A stretch of DNA of 64,000 bases from positions 372,001 to 436,000 of the forward strand of contig JAQGDQ010000133.1 in the NCBI GenBank assembly GCA_030141605.1. Direction: 5' to 3'. A model generated the notes under the pieces. The model was not told where the DNA came from. It saw only the letters and a program-made list of their open reading frames with translations, and made no database searches. The DNA comes from Tubiluchus corallicola. Lineage: Eukaryota; Priapulida; Priapulimorpha; Priapulimorphida; Tubiluchidae. A program made the position numbers and the translations under genes. Numbering within the stretch: the first letter of the stretch is position 1; the number at the start of each line of letters is the position of its first letter. Shown here in pieces: positions 56,801 through 64,000 of the stretch.

Positions 56801-59800
56801 TTAGTTTATTAAGCAACAGGGAATAGGCTATACAGGGTCAAAACGAGAACTAGAGTTGATTTGCGGGGTGCCACCGATTGACTGGCCTATTCGAAAATTG
56901 TATTCAAATTTCTTTTGAAAGTGCTGAACCAAACGCCAGATGAGTTAGTAAGGCGAGAAGTGAAACCTGCTGATTTGGTACTAAGTCAAGCTTCAAACAC
57001 AAAACATGTAACCAAAACAAAATCATTTTTAAAAATAACGAAAGATATAGAGTGTATAGAAAATGTAGTAGACAGAACAGATCTAAAATATACAAAGAAG
57101 GATACTGAGAAATTCATCAAGACAAAGAAAAACTCAACACGTCAGGCAGCTAGCAGGGGAAGAGACGAATTTTTACCGATGCTTTTACATGCTATCAGAC
57201 GACCGATTGGCAAGAGTGACGAATTCTAACATCTGAGTAATTATTAGTCAAAGAAAACCTGGATCCTAACTTTTTTAGGTGACTAAATTCTCTTGGCACA
57301 AAGATTATGCGTAAATATCCTTTTTGGAACTGTGCGTCTACTTACCGCTGAAATTACTTTTTCACGTTGGTCACGCTTGTGAATTAATACTTGACCTGTC
57401 TACTAGTCTGTCTGTCTGTCTGTTAGTCTGTCTGCCTGTCTGTCTGTCCGTCTCTCCGTCTTTCTTTCTTTCTTTCTTTCTCTCTCCCCATTCTCTTATA
57501 GACAACATTTTAGACATTTTAGACAGCTTGTCTTTTGTGTATTACATAGCTTTGCATGTATATTGAACAGTCCAAGCTTACGATGAATTGCGTCCCAAAA
57601 TAAAATGAGTTGTCAAATGACACAAAAAAGATTTGATGATACGGGAAACTTTCAGGGATCCAATATCCCTAGCTAATACCATTTGTATGCGCGCTTTACA
57701 AACATTCGAAGACACTTTCGCAAACCAATAAAGATGAGCGGCCATGAAGTATGGTAACATTTTCCTGGGTCAAAACCGATTTTCAAATTTTCATCAATGT
57801 ATACGTGCAGTCGTAAAGTCAGAAAATGTTACTTTTTCAGCGCCGTTATTACACGATAGTTGAATACACTTGCGTTTGCTATATAACGGTTCATAAAAGT
57901 GGTATATCAAACGTCCATCGATACATGTGGTGGTAATCAGCTACATTTTCTGTTATCGATTGTCCGTGTTTTGTACATTCAAGCTTAATTTGCCTGCACA
58001 TAGTCTAGAAGTAGTTCGGTTTTTAATACAGGAAACCTTTTTAGAACTCGTGACTGTAAATAATTTCAGTTAGGTGAAGAAATGTTGTCTGGACATTTTT
58101 CTCGATTGATTGCTACACGGAGTAGTTATTCTCTGATTGCTAAACCTTCGTGGAAAGAGCTTTACTTACCAGCACTACTCTTACCAGAAATACTGTTTTA
58201 TTTCCTTACCCTCTTCTTAGCGACAATGAGTACCGTTGTTTTGAAATGAGTCGTCTCATGCTTGAATTTATGTAGAGTTATGCAGAGAGCTGAGTAATTT
58301 GACACTCAAGTTGAGTTACCTGATGTTCAAGCTAAGAAAGGTATTGGCAAATTGAATATTTTGATGCCCCAGTTCAGTCATTTAATGCTGAAATTTAGGA
58401 ACTAAGCTGTTTAAATTGACTACAATTCAAGTAACTTCTTGATCAAAATGTGTACTTGCTATTTAAATTGACGTCTAAAACGAATTATGAGTTTTCTTGG
58501 CTGGAGACATTTTAAGGAACGTAAATTGATCTATTCGAGGATTATTCGTTTTCAACTTTTTTGCGCCACACGTTTTTCGTTTCACGACAAAATTACTCAA
58601 AATGAACAACTTACCTGCTCAGATAAAGTCAGCAAATGCATACCTGGATTTAAAATGATTTTGGCCACCAAGGTGTTACAGTCAGAACCACAGAACATTT
58701 GGGGTGATGAACCTTTTTCTGAGTTTATCAGTTTCTGTGCGTTTGTCCTTTTAGCACAACAAACTACTGACCTTTAAAAACATAATAACGATTCTCTTCC
58801 GCGATCTTTCTTTATGACGAAGCACCTGAGATAACGTTGAATGCGAAAAAAATTTCGATGAAGTAATCCTGCAAGGAAATCTGACCACAAGTAGGAGTAA
58901 CTGCACATGCAGCAAAGAACTGATTTTGATGATTAAATTGCGTCTGCGGTTATAGCGCTGTTTTTTCGTTGTCACATCTTTAGTCAACAGCGCAGCAGAA
59001 TTCGACGTTTTTTGAAAACAACTTTTGGTGCCAGGCACTGGTCTGCAGCGTTGCAAGACATACACAAATGAAAGACACTAACGTTTTTAGTACAGCAAAT
59101 TATGTATTTTAATAATTGTATTAAAATTGCTTTTCGCCTACCGGCTTTTTCTATTTGCTGTTTATTTGATCTTTGATCGAGGCAGGGTTACAGTACCACG
59201 TCGTTTCTACTGTCTGGAATGTTGTAGGTCTTGATGTGCATAGTGTGAATTTTTAAGTTACCGAATTTTAATTAACTAGCAATATTCGTGACTTTGACGT
59301 TGTCACCAAAAGTCACAGTTCTCTATAACACCGCAAATGGCTACGCGGTTAAGATAATGATGCCATTCAAATGGACGCGACTCGAGTTCGATTCAAACGA
59401 CCACATATATCGGCTCAAACACGTGTTATAGTTATGTTAATTACTTATGGCATTGTGTTCGTTAAGAGACGTTCATTAAGCCCTGCCGTTAATGTTGTTA
59501 GTTTGTCCCAGCAAGTGCAGTCAAGGTTTTGTCTTTGCCTTTCATGACCTTAATAGAATACTATTCTTCGTATTTTTACATTTTTTCCACTAATCCAGCA
59601 CCGCCTTTTTTGGAAATATTTAAAATTAATACACATCTACCTCACTTCAACTTCCCACTCCATGTAAGAAACCATTTAACGTTTTTAAACTACACGTATT
59701 TCATAAATACGTCCCAACCGTCCAATTTTTACAATATACTTAACGCACCGTCATACACCATTTCCCTGCAGACACCAGAAGCCATTTCAGTGTCGTCTCT

Positions 59801-60420
59801 ATTTTCTAGCCATCTCCGTTTTTACAACTGTTTCTACAGTCACCATTTCACAAAAGTTTTATTCTACGGTCTTATATTTCAGCGCAGGAAAAAATCTAGC
59901 GCTTTTCACCTTAAGCTAAAACAAAACTTTTTGAAATTCTGCCTCTCTGCCATTCTTAAGGCTCAATAAATTGGAAGTGGCAACAGTGAGTAGCTTCTGT
60001 TTTTACTAGTGAGTAGAAGGCCAATCTTGTTTAGATACGCATAAATGCATGACAAAAATGCACCCAAAACCTGTGCGAGATTAAATGCAACGTATATGAT
60101 AAGGATCATCAATACTTTTGAGGTTTACCGGATACACTGTAGAATAGCTTAACTAAATGTAAGGCAAATTCCAGCAGATGGTAGCAATTCACCAGATAGT
60201 AACTTTTGTGAGTGCTAGATCACTCTTTTGTCGTTTCGATTGTGATTGCCAATAAATGACTAAATGAAGCCGTATATAACCTTATCCCAACGCTTATCAA
60301 ATTTGCTTTACACTTCAGGTTTGTGCTGAGTTTGGCAGCAGCTGATCTCACTGTGGGCGTGTCAATGACCATCTTCCTCGTTATTAATTGGTACGTGGAA
60401 AAGAAAGACGAGAATTTTCT
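53807..60420 (+). CDS. Class A (rhodopsin-like) GPCR, first two coding exons (3' partial)
   Basis: Exon 1 (53807-54006) and exon 2 (60319-60420) join in phase 2 inside a Lys codon. The N terminus is short, Cys-containing and extracellular, with an NIS sequon at Asn14. TM1 spans about residues 32-55 and contains LTNILVI, with Asn48 as N1.50. After a short loop (HTVTNK), TM2 spans about 68-88 and contains SLAAADLTVG, with Asp76 as D2.50. A charged VEKKDENFL follows at the start of the first extracellular loop. The intron in the first cytoplasmic loop is 6.3 kb. TM3-TM7 lie beyond the last matched donor at 60421; no in-phase exon was found before the window ends. The TM2 pattern resembles biogenic-amine receptors, but the ligand cannot be told without TM3. 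The start is the ATG at 53807, the first in frame after the upstream non-coding DNA. Confidence 0.8.
57402..57488. repeat. (CTGT)n/(CTTT)n microsatellite
   Basis: Interrupted CTGT tetranucleotides followed by CTTT units, in intron 1 of the GPCR gene. Confidence 0.9.
59338..59395 (+). repeat. tRNA-like SINE fragment
   Basis: TGGCTACGCGG (59338-59348) misses the A box by one base and AGTTCGATTC near 59385 is a diverged B box. The region between has roughly tRNA spacing. It does not share the AAAAG(G)TCC block of the other copies, so it may come from a different tRNA. Confidence 0.4.
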
Positions 60421-60529
60421 GTGAGTATCACGTCCCATACTGCGCATTTTCAAGTATATTTGTACAACATGTTCTTTATGCGAAATGACGAAAAATCATT
60501 TTAGGCGATTTTTAAGACGAATAAAACAA

Positions 60530-60743
60530 CGAACGAATGAATGAACGAATGAATGAATGAATTAATGAATGAATGAATGAATGAATGAATGGATGGATGG
60601 ATGAATGAATGAATGAATGAATGAATGAATGAATGAATGAATGAATGAATGAATGAATGAATGAATGAATGAATGAATGAATGAATGAATGAATGAATGA
60701 ATGAATGAATGAATGAATGAATGAATGAATGAATGAATGAATG
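60530..60743. repeat. (GAAT)n tetranucleotide array
   Basis: About 50 units of GAAT with a short GGAT interruption near 60591-60602, lying 110 nt after the second GPCR exon. On the minus strand it reads as an open Phe-Ile-His-Ser repeat that is not a gene. Confidence 0.97.
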
Positions 60744-62029
60744 GGTTAGTTAATGGCTGCACGTGTGAGAAAATGAGTGATGAGAGAATTGCGAGACGAG
60801 ATGATATACACTACATTGCAAATAGGTCCTGACATTTACTCCCATAACATAACCTAGGCCTTATTATGACCACAAATATAACTAGTTCATGAAAATTCAC
60901 AATTTTGCAATTACGTGTAGGTAAAACGGCAATTTTTGTAAGAATATGGCAAAGTTCCAGTCACTGTAGCGAATGGCATAGTGTCGAGAACTACGCTTCT
61001 TATTTATTTATGGTTGCATAAATCTGCCCTAGTAAAGCTCTTTTCGTAGTATACATTTAACTTTGCGTAAACCAGTTATGGATTCATTCTCAATTAGCCG
61101 TATAATCAGTTGCATATAGGTTTCCTTCTCAGAAGGTATAGTTATAATCTTGCAACATTTTTCTAGTTAGCTAGCTTGGAGTGACATTACATTGCGTTAT
61201 GGCACTCCACTTCCTCCTTATCGATGTTAACCCGTTGCCAATTATCTGTATGTAGTCATTATATTTGTATTGTAGTGTTTATGTAAATTGTTTCACTCAT
61301 AGTCATTTTAACATAGTCATTAACTTAACGAAGCCAATGGTTCTTATCTATTTTTTATCTATTTTTATTTCTGCTTAAAGGTAGCATTTAGCTGAATTAG
61401 CATTGCCATTATCATGTAATCGTTTTTTTTTCATAAACTCCGTGTACATATAACTTGTGAAATATTTGTGTAATGTAAAAATAACTATGCGCATATTTTA
61501 ACTGTATCGTCTTGTTGTCTATAAACGGAATTTCGATATTAATAAATTTTGTTTCAATTATATATTCGCGACACAGCTTGTTCGCGGCTAAACGAACGAG
61601 GACAAAACCGTAACAACACCGACGTTGGCTGCAGTCGGTTATAATAGTTCTAATAATATTTATTATTTGTTTACACGTGAACATATAATTTAACGTATAA
61701 TTTATGCCCTGGGAGTATTACATTGTAAATTCAAGGGAATTTCAGACGCTGACAATATTATAAAATATTGACAATCAAGTGCGCTATTTGGGGACTTGAG
61801 CGACATACAATAAATTCGCTGCTCAATAAACTGACTCTTGGGAAGCTCAATAACTGCCTTAATATATGACTATAAATGTCCGTTGTAGTTCACCTAATGA
61901 CACTATAGCGCATCGCGTGGCGTAGACATGTATGATAAGTACGAAATTTTTATGGGTACAAAGGAAGCATGTTTATTTAAAATATGAGTGTACTTATAAG
62001 TCCTGCTATACGTAATTTATATATATATC

Positions 62030-62166
62030 TCGTCTCATTGACCCGAATAAAGCACAAAAAAATCAGAATATATATATATATATATATATATATATTCTGA
62101 TTTTTTGTGCTATATATATATATATATATTCTGATTTTTTGTGCTTTATTCGGGTCAATGAGACGA
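62030..62166. repeat. Hairpin element with 41-bp arms and a TA-rich loop
   Basis: The left arm at about 62030-62070 runs CGTCTCATTGACCCGAATAA, then AGCACAAAAAAATCAGAATA. The right arm (62126-62165) is its near-perfect complement. The loop is (TA)n with one extra copy of TATTCTGATTTTTTGTGC inside. It has the shape of a short palindromic MITE. Confidence 0.8.
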
Positions 62167-64000
62167 AGGCACTCAAATCTTTCGATGTTATTTCATTTAA
62201 CTGTAAACATTCAAGTTTTGAATAATTTTGCTTAAAGCAAATTGCCTGTAAGTGAACTAACTGCATCGAAAAGAACTTTGTGCAAACTTTGTGTTGTTGA
62301 AAGGAGAAGGATCTACATATATATTTATAAGATCCTCATACTATTGAATATTTAATCCCAATATGGGGTCATATAATAATGTTTTGTTACATAAAGTAGC
62401 ATCTATATATTCAGTAGATTTTTTCTGTCTCAAACATTTTTTTGAAAGAATAGAGGATTTTTCTCAATTATCTGGCCTTCCCAATGCTGAAGTGTTTTGA
62501 TGGCAGTTATAATTTTGCGAGCAAGTCATGAGTGTAATGAAATATCTTTCATCCTGCACCTATACAAGTTCTTCGTGACGTGTAAGCCAAGTATGAAAGA
62601 ACAGACGAGAAATGGTCATCTGGAATTCTATGCTGTCTTGAATTATAAAGCCTCATACTGCGCGGGGATTACATACAAAAGTTTAGTCACTGTAAAGAAA
62701 TTGGTGAATTTAATCAGTACAATGAAGTATATTAAATGGTAGATTAGTAAATCTTCTTATGCCTTTGTGACGATTTCCGTTGCACGTCTTATGCATGATA
62801 CTGATCTGCAGTTTGTGTGCAAAATGTATTAATTTAACACATATATAATGTTGGACAGGGAGGAATGCTTTTAGCTGATATGGGTAAGAAAGGCGTCACA
62901 ATCCTTGGCTTTATAATAATTCAGTTTGGCCTAGTCACTTGTGGCAAGTTTGCCTTTGGCTGCTTAATCACGATCTGAAAATAAATAGTCACCTAATGTG
63001 AAACCAAGTTTTAAAGTGACTGCCACGATGAAGCCATTTTCCCAAAGTGATATTCATATTAATGGCCACCATCCCTAATCCAGTTTACTTGTGACCTCAA
63101 CTCCCAAAGCTCCATAAACAAATAAACTTGTACGTCAACATTTCAACTTAATGGAAAATAGTACGGTTTTAGATTATATCTTATGTTGACCTGTCATCTA
63201 AAACATACATTTTAGCGATTGGACTCCTGAGTGTCAACAAATCTTTAATTTAACTCAATCATTAAAAATAATACTATATTTTTCGTTCCAATATTTTAGA
63301 CGGTAGATTATTTTGGAGATTTCATTGTGTACCCTGTTTTCCATTAATTGAGGATCTGCAGTAACCTCGCAAGGATCAACTAAACTTACACATCTAAACC
63401 TGCAATCTAGGCGGCATCGTGCTTGATACTGTAACTCTATAGTGTTGAACGTCAGTGTTTTGCTTCTATGATAGGTTTAGCAGCAAAGGCAAAAAATAAA
63501 CATACAAACTAGAGAGATGTCATAACGTTTCGTCCGTGTACCCGTGTACCAATCATTTGCCGAAGCTAAAACTTCCCTGGAAAACAGAACATGTCACCAA
63601 GTCTTCAAAGTAGGTGTAACCAAAGTAGCGAAAGGTGTGCACATTTTGTGTTTTGATTGAAAACCTCTTTTACGCTTTTCATTTTACTTAAACAAGTTTG
63701 TAACAGCGTACTCTTTTAAAGAACAACCATCTGGTTAGAATAAAAATCAAAAATTATTTCTTCTTGTTTAAAGTGACTAGAGCAATAAGCGAGTTTCTGA
63801 TTTTAGCTCATACAAATCTATGCTATCAAATTTACAACAGCACCCGAGCAATGCAGCCTCCCTTCTTCGAAGCCGCACAAAGCTCCGAACAACCAGAGAT
63901 TTGACCACACTGCGGTACCCGAGGCACTCAAACTATGTTAGATTTCACAACCTCCATGAAAGACAGATTAGTAGACATCTGTGACGTCTCAAACGCAATG

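Larger units (their letters stand above)
54007..60318. other. Large intron 1 of the GPCR gene
   Basis: Phases across this 6.3-kb intron agree. It holds pyrimidine-rich and CTAC runs (54435-54545) and a CTGT/CTTT array (57402-57488). Degenerate 21-nt units lie near 58290-58400, and a SINE-like copy at 59338-59395. The frame at 54898-55137 begins after an acceptor-like ATTACAG and reads like ordinary protein, as does 56915-57229 in part. Neither matches any family I know and neither can be joined to other exons, so I do not call them genes. Confidence 0.5.
60421..64000. other. Downstream GPCR intron or flank; no exon found
   Basis: Apart from the GAAT array and a hairpin near 62030-62165, I see no coding exon or RNA gene. 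The frames at 61412-61684 and 62497-62742 have no domain and no matching splice phase for the GPCR. Confidence 0.45.

Noticed and set aside
60562-60762. Minus-strand open frame of 66 codons
   Set aside because: Pure Phe-Ile-His-Ser repeat from the GAAT array.

Overview
This window looks like nuclear DNA of an animal, most likely a marine invertebrate. I cannot name the species. It is AT-rich and full of microsatellites, tRNA-derived SINEs, decayed LINE ends and fold-back DNA elements. Its genes are split into many short exons with ordinary GT-AG introns; one GC-AG intron is the exception. The standard genetic code fits every exon. I rebuilt the gene models by hand, joining exons only where splice sites and reading phases agree on both sides of each intron.

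Layout, with all genes on the + strand: (1) 1433-6362, the 3' part of a gene for a disordered Ser/Arg-rich protein of unknown function. (2) 8522-15317, a complete nine-exon peroxisomal sarcosine/pipecolate oxidase (PIPOX type) with a LINE end in intron 1. (3) 15377-20651, a gene-free, repeat-dense stretch. (4) 20652-28469 and 30990-37394, two tandem paralogues encoding secreted, cysteine-rich proteins that are probably GPI-anchored; they share five exons, identical intron phases and cysteine order. Intron 1 of the first is loaded with fold-back elements, one of them broken by a hAT-like element. The first also carries a partial tandem duplication that made a truncated second copy of its third exon. 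(5) 39181-46484, a complete ten-exon gene for a secreted poly(3-hydroxybutyrate) depolymerase-type esterase. (6) 46485-53806, gene-poor DNA with a second large fold-back element. (7) 53807 to beyond the window, the first two coding exons (TM1 and TM2) of a class A GPCR.

There is no sign that these genes form one pathway; their closeness looks incidental apart from the tandem pair. The most novel items are the unrecognised GPI-anchored family with its partial exon duplication, the PHB depolymerase-type enzyme in an animal context, and the fold-back elements, whose arms are built of short degenerate tandem units and which share an internal TTAGGGTTAG-like motif.
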